The notes: generated from the letters alone by a model not told the origin. A stretch of 64,000 nucleotides of DNA from Gimesia sp. (GCF_040219335.1 NZ_JAVJSQ010000006.1:62001-126000), one strand, 5' to 3'; positions 38,505 to 47,865 are shown, numbered from the stretch's first letter. Program-made: numbers and translations.

Positions 38505-38777
38505 ATGAAAAAACAAAATATGCTGATGATGTTATTGCTGGCGATTCCACAAGGCATGCTCGCAGTACTGCTGGCGTTTGATCTGAAATATTATGACGCA
38601 AGTGAAAAAGCTTTTACCGTCCCCATCTATCCCTGGCCCATGTATCTGAAGTTGGTGCTGTCAGTGCTGGGCATGATTGCCACATCCGTAGTGCTATCCT
38701 ATTTCATTTCGAAACAGGAAAAACAGGGACACAAGAAGCAGGACATAACCTGTGAAAAAACTGTGTTAATAGAATAG
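38505..38777 (+). CDS. Small membrane protein of unknown function
   Basis: A 90-residue protein with two predicted membrane helices (about 6-24 and 47-66) joined by a short loop with IYPWPMYLK, and a basic/polar tail (KQEKQGHKKQD). The start lacks a strong ribosome site. The stop coincides with the beginning of composite repeat copy 2. No family recognised. Confidence 0.5.
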   Translation: MKKQNMLMMLLLAIPQGMLAVLLAFDLKYYDASEKAFTVPIYPWPMYLKLVLSVLGMIATSVVLSYFISKQEKQGHKKQDITCEKTVLIE

Positions 38778-38935
38778 TAGGGGCGGTACCTGCGTGTCCG
38801 CCCGCCTGGCGAGGAGCATCAGCAATGAAACACACCAATGGGAAATGAAAGCACGTCTCAGGGTAGGCCCGAATGTAATTCGGGCCGAGCGCAGCGAGCA
38901 GGAAACTGACAGTGTAAACAATCATCCCAGAGAAA
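38777..38935. repeat. Composite intergenic repeat, copy 2
   Basis: Left module GTAGGGGCGGTACCTGCGTG at 38777, then CCGCCCGCCTGGCGA. The right module contains GCCCGAAT-GTA-ATTCGGGC (38868-38886) followed by GAGCGCAGCGAGCAGGAAAC. A further shared tail (CTGACAG...AAACAATCATCC) runs to about 38935, matching copies 3 and 4. Confidence 0.85.
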
Positions 38936-39005
38936 ATGTTGCATCAGCGAGCTCTACTGGTTTGTCTTTCGATGATGGTATTAACTATACGATTCAGCTA
39001 ACCGC

Positions 39006-40382
39006 TCACTCCACCGTAATCTTCCGACACAAAATCGTCTTGCGTTTCACGCCGTTCTCATCCGGATAATAAAAATCGCTGTAAAAGAGCAGGGCACTGT
39101 TCTTATCCAGGGGGACAATCTCCGGATTATTACAGGAACCGTCCCAGTCATGAAAGGTGGGCTCTGCCACCGGCTTGTTAGCCAGCCCGCTTCGATCACC
39201 GGGCGTCATTACCACCAGCGGTTCGGTCCACTGGGTGCCACTATAATTGAGCGCGGCTCGCACGAATGTCCCCGGACGCGCATAGCACAGCAGCGTCACA
39301 CCGTTCTCCAGTCGACACAAACGCGGCAGAATACCGACGTTGTCAAACTGCACCGGCTTCGACCAGGTCCGCCCCATATCGGTCGAACGCGTCATATACA
39401 TCGGGTCCCATTCCTTGCCGGTCGAAGAATACCAGGTCGATCGCAGGAACCAGACAATCGAGCCGTCCGGCATGAATTCAAAGTCGCTGTCGCTGAAACC
39501 GCCACTCTTATAGGGAAACTCGTGACCATTGGCTTCATATTCCAGATGCGACCGCCGCTGGAACGTCTTTCCATTGTCCTCGGAACGAAAGAGCTCCGCC
39601 GAGTAGTACGGACTGTATTGACCATTTTCCGGATTCAGATGCCCCTCTCCCGAAAACACGCTCACCCAGATCGCTCCGTCGGGACCTAGCTTCGGATTCC
39701 CCCGCGGAAAGATCGACTTCAGCACCTTCTTCCCGCTACGGCTGACGTGAACTACCCGGGTCAGGTAAGGCCAGTCCACCCCGGCCTGTTCCAGCACCGG
39801 TTGTGTCTGACCCGCCGGGATGCGATACAGCGTCCATTCCTTTTTAGACAGGCTGGGCGGCAGGCGATCAGCGTTATAGGCATTGATCGTCGTGCCCCCC
39901 ATCCAGAAGGTCATCCCGTCCGGGATCGGCAGCGTTCCTTCTTCTGCCTGCTTTGAAAAATCATAGGCGGGCGTGTATTTGTTCCAGGGGACCTGCTTGA
40001 ACTCGCTTACATCCACACCCGATTCCGGCGGCAGGTAAACCCGGTCGCCGTTCGGCAGAAGCAGACCACACTCCTGCGCCACCGATGCATCGACCTCTTG
40101 CCAGGTTTTGCCCTTATCGCGGCTTTCAAACCAGAGTGCCGTTGAGCCGTAGTTACTGATGTCGTCATTTTTTACATGCACAGAAACCACATACCGATCT
40201 TTCAATCGATAGGGCCGCGGAAACTGGTACGGCCCCCAGAGCTTTTCCTCCGGCCGAATCCCCCGCACAATCACATGCGGTTCCCCCATCGTCAGTTTGA
40301 TCGGAGAACCTGTTTTCTCCTGGGCGGCTGCGTAGCTCGTGCAGGCAATCAGGAATAAGAGAGAGCGGAAGATGAAGCGCAT
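39006..40382 (-). CDS. Secreted BNR/Asp-box sialidase-like protein
   Basis: A 458-residue exported beta-propeller. I chose the ATG at 40382, which opens the signal peptide MRFIFRSLLFLIACTSYAAA; a TTG 4 codons upstream is the alternative. Three Asp-box motifs (S-x-D-x-G-x-T-[WF]) are seen: SRDKGKTW, SEDNGKTF and STDMGRTW. The family includes exo-sialidases and many planctomycete proteins of unknown substrate. Catalytic residues were not confirmed, so the activity is uncertain. Confidence 0.85.
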   Translation of the reverse strand: MRFIFRSLLFLIACTSYAAAQEKTGSPIKLTMGEPHVIVRGIRPEEKLWGPYQFPRPYRLKDRYVVSVHVKNDDISNYGSTALWFESRDKGKTWQEVDASVAQECGLLLPNGDRVYLPPESGVDVSEFKQVPWNKYTPAYDFSKQAEEGTLPIPDGMTFWMGGTTINAYNADRLPPSLSKKEWTLYRIPAGQTQPVLEQAGVDWPYLTRVVHVSRSGKKVLKSIFPRGNPKLGPDGAIWVSVFSGEGHLNPENGQYSPYYSAELFRSEDNGKTFQRRSHLEYEANGHEFPYKSGGFSDSDFEFMPDGSIVWFLRSTWYSSTGKEWDPMYMTRSTDMGRTWSKPVQFDNVGILPRLCRLENGVTLLCYARPGTFVRAALNYSGTQWTEPLVVMTPGDRSGLANKPVAEPTFHDWDGSCNNPEIVPLDKNSALLFYSDFYYPDENGVKRKTILCRKITVE

Positions 40383-40512
40383 AGGGATTCTCAATATAGC
40401 TGGACTTGAAACGGGTTCAGCCCCATCCTACACGCACACCAGGGCACAAACAACTAATGCAGAATTGGGAGCGCCTACTGTCACAAGTCTGTCTACGATT
40501 AAATAAACGGTT

Positions 40513-40551
40513 ATCGGGTGCCATCTGTCGGCTTGCCCGACAGTGCCCATC
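40513..40551. repeat. Hairpin repeat, copy 1
   Basis: CCATCTGTCGG-CTTGC-CCGACAG with a following TGCCCATCA forms a 7-bp stem. The same about 31-base segment occurs at 47818-47848. Here it immediately precedes composite repeat copy 4. Confidence 0.75.
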
Positions 40552-40574
40552 AGCTCTAGAACTCGATTCAGCGG

Positions 40575-40643
40575 GTGGGCCCGAATAAAATTCGGGCCGA
40601 GCGCAGCGAGCAGGAAACTGACAGAGAAAACGATCATCCTGAG
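40575..40643. repeat. Composite intergenic repeat, copy 4 (right module only)
   Basis: GCCCGAAT-AAA-ATTCGGGC, then GAGCGCAGCGAGCAGGAAAC and the shared tail CTGACAGAGAAAACGATCAT. The left GTAGGGGCGG module is missing and is replaced upstream by the hairpin repeat at 40513. Confidence 0.85.
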
Positions 40644-40672
40644 AACGGGGGCCTTTTCCGGGGAAACAGACG

Positions 40673-40708
40673 AAAAAGGGCAGGACACAATCACTGTGCA
40701 TCCTGCCC
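40673..40708 (-). terminator. Rho-independent terminator of the aldehyde dehydrogenase gene
   Basis: On the minus strand, GGGCAGGA and TCCTGCCC form an 8-bp stem with an inner CACA/TGTG helix, followed by TTTTT. It lies 28 bases after the aldehyde dehydrogenase stop. Confidence 0.75.
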
Positions 40709-40735
40709 CTGCTACATTCTCAGTGAATCGTTCGT

Positions 40736-42208
40736 TTACTCAGGCCACGGAGATTTCTCAGTCGCCAGGGAGTAAATCACTGATTTGGAATTGCAGAGTT
40801 CATGCGCCGCTTCGATGAAGCCCAGTTCCGCGCCAAACCCACTCTTCTTATAACCGTAGATCGGCACGTTTGGTCGCAGGTAGCCGCCGCCATTGATGGA
40901 AATCCGGCCGGCCTGCAGTTCGCGTGCGACCCGCAGTGCCCGGGTGCCGTCGGTCGACCAGATATTGGCCATCAGACCAAAGTCGGAATCGTTGGCAATC
41001 CGAATTGCCTCCTCTTCGGTCTTGAAGGTCATCACGCTTAAGACCGGACCGAAGACTTCTTCCTTCGCCACCGCCATGTCTGGAGAGACCTGGTCGAAAA
41101 TGGTGGGCGGGAAGAAGCAGTCCAGCGGATCATCTGAAATCTCACCCGACAGGACCATGCGGGCCCCTTCCTGTTTCGCCTGTTCGACGCGGCTGCGTAC
41201 GAAGTCACAGTGCGTCGGAGTCGCCAGACAACCGAGGTGCATTTCCGGATCGGTCGGATCTCCCTGCCGCAGACTCTGGGCTTTGGCGATGATCCGTTCC
41301 AGCAGTTCATCGTGCTGGCTTTCATGCACCAGCAAACGGGAACCGGCCACGCAGATCTGTCCCAGGTGACAGAAAATACCGGTGATGACGCCGTTCACAA
41401 CATGATCCAGCGGAGCATCGGGGAAGACCACGCTCGGCGTCTTACCACCCAGTTCCAGCAGCACCCCTTTCATGCCCTCTTTGGCAGCTTCCATCAACTG
41501 GGCACCAGTTTCGTGACGACCAGTGAATGCGATTTTGTTGATCCCGGGATGTTTTACGAGAGCAGCACCCGCTTCCGCACCCGTTCCGTGAATCACATTG
41601 ATTACGCCGGGAGGAAAGCCGACTTCTTCCGCCAGCTTCGCCAGCATCAATGCCGACAGGGGAGAGACTTCAGAGGGCTTCAGCACAACCGTGTTGCCAC
41701 AAGCGAGAATCGGTGCCAGTTTGATTGCCGCGTTGGTCAACGGATAATTCCAGGGGACAATCGCCGCGATCACACCCATCGGTTCACGAAACTGCATGGT
41801 CACGTTGTCGGCCAGACCGCCATAAGAGTGGCCGGCAATTTTGTCTGGCAGACCGGCGTAGCTTTCCAGCATGTCCGCACCACAGGGAATATCGAACCCG
41901 AGTGTATCGCGAATCGGTTTGCCGATGTTGAGCGTATCGGTCATTGCCAGGTCTTCCGCCGATTCCCGCACCCGCTCGGCCAGCTTGAACAGCAGTCGCC
42001 CACGCTCCAGGCCATCCATCCGCCGCCATTCACCTTCGTCAAACGCACGGCGGGCTGCAGTCACAGCCAGATCGACGTCACTCACATCCGCCATGGCAAT
42101 CTCCGCCAGCGGTTCCCGTGTCGCCGGGTTGGTAATTGTCCAACTCGTGCTGGAATGACCGTCGACCCATTTTCCATCAATAAACATTTTTTCTGGCCAG
42201 GCTGGCAT
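40736..42208 (-). CDS. NAD(P)-dependent aldehyde dehydrogenase
   Basis: A 490-residue cytoplasmic enzyme of the aldehyde dehydrogenase superfamily, normal length. Asn154 (VPWNYP), Lys177 (LKPSE), Glu252 (LELGGK) and catalytic Cys286 (GQICVAGS) are all in place. It oxidises an aldehyde to an acid with NAD or NADP; overall it looks like the betaine-aldehyde/succinate-semialdehyde group. It is single-gene with its own terminator. It could oxidise the acetaldehyde made by the lyase at 27119, but the genes are 11 kb apart and such a link is speculative. Confidence 0.94.
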   Translation of the reverse strand: MPAWPEKMFIDGKWVDGHSSTSWTITNPATREPLAEIAMADVSDVDLAVTAARRAFDEGEWRRMDGLERGRLLFKLAERVRESAEDLAMTDTLNIGKPIRDTLGFDIPCGADMLESYAGLPDKIAGHSYGGLADNVTMQFREPMGVIAAIVPWNYPLTNAAIKLAPILACGNTVVLKPSEVSPLSALMLAKLAEEVGFPPGVINVIHGTGAEAGAALVKHPGINKIAFTGRHETGAQLMEAAKEGMKGVLLELGGKTPSVVFPDAPLDHVVNGVITGIFCHLGQICVAGSRLLVHESQHDELLERIIAKAQSLRQGDPTDPEMHLGCLATPTHCDFVRSRVEQAKQEGARMVLSGEISDDPLDCFFPPTIFDQVSPDMAVAKEEVFGPVLSVMTFKTEEEAIRIANDSDFGLMANIWSTDGTRALRVARELQAGRISINGGGYLRPNVPIYGYKKSGFGAELGFIEAAHELCNSKSVIYSLATEKSPWPE

Positions 42209-42557
42209 ACTCTCTGTTCCTTAACTTTAGTAATCAATTCTTTAATTCGTTTGTCGAGAGTGACAATCTGCAGTGGCTGGTTCAATGAAGGAACCGCAAG
42301 CTGCATCGACACCAGCCAGGAAACGAGCTTCCTGGCTGGTAAGGACTGACAGGCGGGGCAGGGCGAGCAACCCGGAATTCCCGCTGTGCGGTATGACCAG
42401 ATCAATTTCAAACAGAAGGCAACAATCAACAAACGAGGCGCTTGGCGAATCGACGCTGCGCTTTCACAACCAGCGACGATGCCATCCCACGGGGACTTCA
42501 CCATCATAACAAGCCGAAACCTGACAGAACAATAGACGGCACCCAATTGAGATTAAA
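42209..42557. other. Intergenic region, nothing recognised
   Basis: This is the spacer upstream of the aldehyde dehydrogenase gene and must contain its promoter. The antisense frame 42082-42546 is a shadow and no other feature is visible. Confidence 0.4.
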
Positions 42558-42712
42558 GTAGCGGCGGTGCCTGTGTGCCCGCCCGACTGGCGAAGTACAG
42601 ACACAGTTCATACAGGGAAGGCAATGGTTCAGAAAAAACCAAGGGTGAGCCCGAATAAAATTCGGGCCGAGCGGAGCGAGCAGGAAACGGACAGAGGAAA
42701 CGATCCTTTAAG
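42558..42712. repeat. Composite intergenic repeat, copy 3
   Basis: Left module GTAGCGGCGGTGCCTGTGTG then CCCGCCCGACTGGCGA (42558-42594). The right module has GCCCGAAT-AAA-ATTCGGGC (42649-42667), then GAGCGGAGCGAGCAGGAAAC and the shared tail to about 42712. Confidence 0.85.
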
Positions 42713-42900
42713 AATGAACGTCTCCAGCTCGAAACAAGGAAGAAACTCTGCTGCCCCCACTCAATACGGATATTAGAAAACAGATCCACCCACACCCGTG
42801 CCTTGACACCTTATTTCCCCACGCCTATCTTCAATTTTGGGCCGAATGAAAAGAATTCATGAACCGGAAAGCTAATTCAAGATGAAGCGAGGATAGCGCA

Positions 42901-45321
42901 TTGAAGAACAGGGTTCGATATTCGGCTGGGGTACTGCTCTTTCTTCTGGCCGCTGGAGCGATTGTCGGGGGCATTGTCTGGCAGCAGGCAAGCGAACAGG
43001 CGGACTGGCAACCTTTCGTTCTCAAGCCGACCTCGTATCCGGAGACCACCGGCTCCGAGCTCGCCGGCAGTTTCTATCTCGACAAAATACAACCGGTCTT
43101 CAACCGTCGCTGCATCGTCTGTCATGGTTGTCTCGACTCACCCTGCCTGCTCAAACTCACCTGTTACGAAGGACTGCTCCGCGGTGCCCACAAAGTCAAT
43201 CCCGACGCCACGCACCTGTTCGCGGAAAAACCGGTCCGACTCTTCGACCAGCCTTCCGTGGCTGCCTGGCGGGAGCAGGGCTTCTGCAATGTCGTCGAAC
43301 AGCAGGGGCCTCCCGAAGAACGCCCCGCGAAGAGCATCCTGTTCCGCATGCTGGTCGCTGGCACAGAACATAATCAGCCCCCCTTCGAACTGCAGTCCCT
43401 CGAACCGATCTACCATTCCGTCAACAAACACCTTTGTCCCTGTGAGCAGGGCATCGACGCCTATCTGAAACAACGACCCACCGCAGGGATGCCCTTCGGA
43501 ATGCCCGCCCTGACTGCGGATGAGAATCAGCGCTTTTCTGAATGGATCTCCGCCGGTTCCCCCGGCCCCACAGCCGAGGTCATGGCCCAGGTCCAGCAAC
43601 TGAAACAGCCGGAAGTCATCGCCCGCTGGGAAGCCTTTCTCAATCAACAAGCACCAATCTCTCCCCTGGTCAGCCGCTTTATCTTCGAGCATGCTTTCCT
43701 CGCGACGTTACACTTCGAGGAATCGCCGGGCGAATACTTTCGCCTCGTCCGCTCCACGACACCGCCGATCCAGGTCAAAACCGATGCAGCCGGCAAGCAG
43801 GTGGTCACCGCCAGTCCGGTTCACGAAATCAAGACGGCCCGACCTTATCATAATCCGTACCTCCCGGGCGTCGACAAACTCTATTACCGGCTGAAAAAGG
43901 TCACTGAATCGCGGGTGCAAAAGTCACTCTTCGTCTGGCAGCTCAGCGACGCCAAACTGAAACACCTCGATGAGCTCTTCTTTCAGGTCGAACCGGTCGC
44001 CGGTAAAAGCCTGGAGCCCGGCTACAGCAGCCACAACCCGTTTGAAGTCTTTCAGGCGATTCCTGCCCGATCACGGGCGCAGTTCCTCGTGGAGAATTCA
44101 CACCTGATCGTCAGCGGCATGATTCGCGGCCCGGTCTGTGTGGGAAACCTGGCAACCTACGCCATCAAAGACAATTTCTGGGTCTTCTTTGTCGATCCCG
44201 AACACGATCCCTCCGTACTCAAGCCGGAACTCGGTCTGCAGTCCTGGGAAGACTTCATGGACTACGGCCTCGAAGGGAACGCCGTCTACAACGACGCTTA
44301 TTTCAAGGTCCTCGATAAATATAAACCGACCGGTTATGAGATCAACGATGTCTGGGACGGGAATCAGCAGAACTCGAATGCCTGGCTCACCATCCTTCGC
44401 AATGAAACCAATGCGACTGTACTCCGCGGACGACAGGGGGGCATTCCGCCCACCTTCTGGCTGATCGACTACAGCGGCTTCGAACGTCTGTACTACTCCC
44501 TGGTCGTTAACTACGAATACTACGGCAGCGTCGCACAGAAGCTCGATACCTGGGAATTCATGAGCCGACTCCGGCAGGAATTCGAAGACAACTTTCTCCG
44601 TCTGCTGCCGGTCGACGCGCGGAAGAAATACCGCGACCTCTGGACCCGCGGCATCGGACAGGAACTTCTCTTCCGCATGCCATTCCCAGGCGAAAATGTG
44701 GGCGAGGGACTCGAAGTAGAAGGCACCGACCCCATTTCCGGTGTGCTCAGCCAGATTCAACGCCAGTTTACAGAAGCAGTCAGCGGTCCACGCGATCTGC
44801 TCAACACCGGAAACAAACCGGACGTCAAACTGACCGACCCCGTAAAGGATTTCGCCGGCTGGGAGGCCGCGCTCTCCACGCTCACCATGCGCACGCAACT
44901 CAAGTTCACTCCGTTTCTACCCAGCAACACGTTCATCCGCCTGACTAAAGGGGAAGAGCACCGCGTCTACTCGCTGGTCGCGAACCGTTCATACGCGTTT
45001 AATAACGTCGTCTTTGACGAAAACGGCGCCCGGCAACCCGAACTGGATACCATGAGCGCCTACCACGGTCTCGTGGGAGACTTCCCCAATCTGATCATCG
45101 ATCTGAAAATCGAAGACGCCTCCGCGTGTCTCACGGAACTCAACGCCATCTCCACAACCGAGCAATGGACCGCCTGGAAAAACAAATTTGGCACACTCCG
45201 CAACTCGGCCGCTTTCTGGCCCCTGCTCGACTGGTTGACCGACTGGAATTTCAAGAACCGCCAGCCCGACGCCGGCTACTTCGACATCAAATACTACATG
45301 CTCCTCGACTCCAAGTATTAA
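42901..45321 (+). CDS. cti: Fatty acid cis/trans isomerase
   Basis: An 806-residue exported haem enzyme that converts cis-unsaturated membrane acyl chains to trans, stiffening the membrane under solvent or heat stress. A TTG start is used, with AGGA about 8 bases upstream. An N-terminal signal or anchor (about 8-27) is followed by the cytochrome-c-type haem site Cys71-I-V-Cys74-His75 in the diagnostic context CIVCHGCLDSPC. Length and the later segments (YNDAYFKVLDKYKPTGYEINDVWDG, then NPDATHLFAEKPVRL near the N-terminus) fit Cti. It is not obviously in an operon; composite repeat copy 3 lies upstream. No regulator was identified. Confidence 0.88.
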   Translation: MKNRVRYSAGVLLFLLAAGAIVGGIVWQQASEQADWQPFVLKPTSYPETTGSELAGSFYLDKIQPVFNRRCIVCHGCLDSPCLLKLTCYEGLLRGAHKVNPDATHLFAEKPVRLFDQPSVAAWREQGFCNVVEQQGPPEERPAKSILFRMLVAGTEHNQPPFELQSLEPIYHSVNKHLCPCEQGIDAYLKQRPTAGMPFGMPALTADENQRFSEWISAGSPGPTAEVMAQVQQLKQPEVIARWEAFLNQQAPISPLVSRFIFEHAFLATLHFEESPGEYFRLVRSTTPPIQVKTDAAGKQVVTASPVHEIKTARPYHNPYLPGVDKLYYRLKKVTESRVQKSLFVWQLSDAKLKHLDELFFQVEPVAGKSLEPGYSSHNPFEVFQAIPARSRAQFLVENSHLIVSGMIRGPVCVGNLATYAIKDNFWVFFVDPEHDPSVLKPELGLQSWEDFMDYGLEGNAVYNDAYFKVLDKYKPTGYEINDVWDGNQQNSNAWLTILRNETNATVLRGRQGGIPPTFWLIDYSGFERLYYSLVVNYEYYGSVAQKLDTWEFMSRLRQEFEDNFLRLLPVDARKKYRDLWTRGIGQELLFRMPFPGENVGEGLEVEGTDPISGVLSQIQRQFTEAVSGPRDLLNTGNKPDVKLTDPVKDFAGWEAALSTLTMRTQLKFTPFLPSNTFIRLTKGEEHRVYSLVANRSYAFNNVVFDENGARQPELDTMSAYHGLVGDFPNLIIDLKIEDASACLTELNAISTTEQWTAWKNKFGTLRNSAAFWPLLDWLTDWNFKNRQPDAGYFDIKYYMLLDSKY

Positions 45322-45492
45322 AAGCTCCAAAGCAGGACGCTTCAGTCCTGAGTGATACCGGCTCACTGGATCGACATTGATGCGGCCGGTAGAATTGTTC
45401 ACGAACACATCCGGCGGCTTGTTACCGGATGGAAGTTACCGGAGAAGTATCGGATTGGTATTCGATCTGTGGATCTGCTGAAATATATCTTT

Positions 45493-47058
45493 ATGCTCAA
45501 ACAAAACTACCTGCACGTACTCGTGCCCCTCACCGTACTACTAATGTCTGCCTCGCAATTAAAGTCCCAGGCCGATGACACTGCCGGCCCCGCCGCATAC
45601 GGCGTCCGGTGGAAACTCATCGACGACGAAGTCAAAGACTATCTCGCACCCTGCGAACGGATCGGATTAGCCAGGGGCCTCCAGCCGACCGACTTCGATC
45701 AGATTCCGCCCTTCAGCCAGATGCGGCTCTGTAATGTCCTGCAACGGGAACAGGGGGGCACCACGGTGACCTATGCCGGCGAGCCCGGCTTCTCCCTGAC
45801 GGGCAGCAATGGGAATGTCTTCGTGGAAATCCCCCGGCACTATGCCCTGCGGTATGTGAAGGACGGGTATGAATACCGTTTTGTCAGTGATAAGCCACTT
45901 CCCGGCTTTGTCGTTGATCCAGCCTTCGTAGAAGAGGGGCGAGAGCTGCCGGCGATCTATGTCAGTGCCTATGAAGCCCACGTCCGCGATGGGAAAATGC
46001 TGAGTATCTCAGGCGTCTATCCTACCGCGGATGGCACACGGCCCGAATATCGCAGCTTTGCGCGGGCCAACGGGCCGGGGTATGGCATTCTCGACCTCCG
46101 CACGTTGAATCTGTTGCAGAACCTGTTTCTGGTGGAGTATGCCACCCGCGACAGCCAGTCTGCGGTGGGCGGCGGCTGGGGAAAAATCCTGCAACCGTCA
46201 CGCGGTGCCCGGCTGCGATGTGCGCTGTCAGAGCAAAATACCAACCGCTTTGTCGTCCGCGACTGGAGTTCGTATTTGTCTCAGAAACTGTTCGTTGGGT
46301 CGGCGATCCAAATGGTGGACTGGAATGATCAGCATTCTGTACTGGTGAAGGAACGGACGATTGTGCGAGTGGAGTCGGATACGCCCCGCGAGGGGATGAC
46401 GTCGATCTACTTCGATGGACCGCCGCTCGACACGACCACGGACATGATGCTCGGCGGCGCCGCCCAGAAAACCGGTTGGGCCGACAGCCTGCAGACCCCG
46501 TCGGGGCACACGGCACCTAACGGCGGCGGAGCGGACGCCAGTTACCGCTGTGCCGTGAGGTACCGCTACATGGAGAATCTGTGGGGCAACGTCTGGCATT
46601 ACATCGACGGGCTGAACTTCAAAAACGGCCAGGCATACGTCTGCGACAACATGTGTGATTACGCCAGCGAGGTCACCAGCGGCACGTATCGACCGACCCG
46701 CATCACGCAGGAGATCCAGACCGACAACGGCACCGTCGGCGGCGATCGCGAGCGGAATTATATGAAGAATCTGACCTTCGATCCGGCGCATCCACTGCTG
46801 GCACTCCCCCAGGATTATGTCAATCAGGGAGTGGACTCGGTGCCTCACGCACAGAAATCTATGCGTCTCGGCAGTGACACGCTGCGACAGAATAACTTCG
46901 GCGACTACTACTATCTCAGCAAAAGCGCCACCTGCTACGTACACGGCGGCGGATTCGATCACTACTGGCGCTGCGGTTTATTCACCCTCCGCGGCTGGCA
47001 GACAGACACCAGACGCTGGTACCTCTACGGCGCACGCATGATCTACAAGCCGCTCTGA
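45493..47058 (+). CDS. Secreted protein with phage tail-fibre-like domain
   Basis: A 521-residue protein. I chose the ATG at 45493 because it opens a signal peptide (MLKQNYLHVLVPLTVLLMSAS); an upstream frame from 45352 adds a basic, non-signal stretch. The body carries VEIPRHYALRYVKDGYEYRFVSDKPLPGF, AIYVSAYEA, NLFLVEYATRDSQSAVGGGWGK and YMENLWGNVWHYIDGLNFKNGQAYVC. These resemble phage tail-fibre or receptor-binding domains known from gut-bacterial phages (from memory, not searched). No other phage genes are present, and it carries its own secretion signal. Its role is unknown; surface binding is a guess. Confidence 0.7.
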   Translation: MLKQNYLHVLVPLTVLLMSASQLKSQADDTAGPAAYGVRWKLIDDEVKDYLAPCERIGLARGLQPTDFDQIPPFSQMRLCNVLQREQGGTTVTYAGEPGFSLTGSNGNVFVEIPRHYALRYVKDGYEYRFVSDKPLPGFVVDPAFVEEGRELPAIYVSAYEAHVRDGKMLSISGVYPTADGTRPEYRSFARANGPGYGILDLRTLNLLQNLFLVEYATRDSQSAVGGGWGKILQPSRGARLRCALSEQNTNRFVVRDWSSYLSQKLFVGSAIQMVDWNDQHSVLVKERTIVRVESDTPREGMTSIYFDGPPLDTTTDMMLGGAAQKTGWADSLQTPSGHTAPNGGGADASYRCAVRYRYMENLWGNVWHYIDGLNFKNGQAYVCDNMCDYASEVTSGTYRPTRITQEIQTDNGTVGGDRERNYMKNLTFDPAHPLLALPQDYVNQGVDSVPHAQKSMRLGSDTLRQNNFGDYYYLSKSATCYVHGGGFDHYWRCGLFTLRGWQTDTRRWYLYGARMIYKPL

Positions 47059-47198
47059 ATATAAAACAGACCGTTTAGAAATGTGTGGATGATCTATGGG
47101 ATAGGAATGAAAATGAATTGAGTTCTCAGACCTTTGATTTCTCCACAAATGAAAATGGGGCGGCACGAAACTACTTATATCAAGATGGGAGTAGTTGA

Positions 47199-47678
47199 AT
47201 GAGCACAACGGAAACGGTTCTTCGAGAGATCCTGGAACAACGGGCAATTGGTGCAGCAAAGATCGGTGGATCATTTTCCAGTATAGCTCAACGATATGGA
47301 GACCCAACTGAAATGATCGATGTGAAGGGATTTGGACTTGATGAACGGTGCAAAATATGGGACTACGATGAAGTACAGGTCTGGTCCGATGCGAGTGATA
47401 CGATCGACCGTATTTTCTTCAAAACAAAGTTCAAGCATCCACAATGTACGAATCACAACTTTGTCGGTGATCTGGCAGACATGCGTGACAAACTAAAAGA
47501 CTGTGATGTTGAGACCTTTGAGCAGGTACTGGATGACGACAGGTCAAGACTGAAACGGATGTCTGATTTGACCCATTTGAGTTTCAAGGATGATGGCTTA
47601 GAGATTTTTGCAGTCTTTCAGGCGGATGAAACAGGTGGTCCACATTATCTTTCGATGCTACGGCTTAACTCTTTTTAA
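47199..47678 (+). CDS. Soluble protein of unknown function
   Basis: A 159-residue acidic protein starting at an ATG with GGGAG about 8 bases upstream. It has no signal peptide. It contains FSSIAQRYGDPTEMIDVKGFG and QVWSDASDTIDRIFFKTKF, and ends in a compact beta-rich segment. The size and composition are like many bacterial immunity-type proteins, but no family match is claimed. Confidence 0.6.
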   Translation: MSTTETVLREILEQRAIGAAKIGGSFSSIAQRYGDPTEMIDVKGFGLDERCKIWDYDEVQVWSDASDTIDRIFFKTKFKHPQCTNHNFVGDLADMRDKLKDCDVETFEQVLDDDRSRLKRMSDLTHLSFKDDGLEIFAVFQADETGGPHYLSMLRLNSF

Positions 47679-47813
47679 AGTCCGAACGATTCAAAGGAGT
47701 GAGACACCGTCTGAATTGTAGCAGCTCGAATAAAGTTCATTTCCCCCCCCAACAATAAATGCTGCATCGCAACTCCATAACCCCATTCACCCAATTAACA
47801 GATCAGTTGGGTA

Positions 47814-47848
47814 ATGGGCCATCTGTCGGCTTGCCCGACAGTGCCCAT
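47814..47848. repeat. Hairpin repeat, copy 2
   Basis: ATGGGCCAT, then CTGTCGG-CTTGC-CCGACAG and TGCCCAT form a long imperfect inverted repeat. The core 31 bases are the same as at 40520-40550. It lies at the 3' end of the sulfatase gene. Confidence 0.75.
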
Positions 47849-47865
47849 CATTAAGGGCACCCCAC

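Noticed and set aside
41210-42349. 379-codon plus-strand frame over the aldehyde dehydrogenase gene
   Set aside because: It is antisense to a gene with intact catalytic residues; its translation is rich in Arg, His and Gln with no motif.
42082-42546. 154-codon minus-strand frame upstream of the aldehyde dehydrogenase start
   Set aside because: It overlaps the dehydrogenase start in another frame and has no supporting features.
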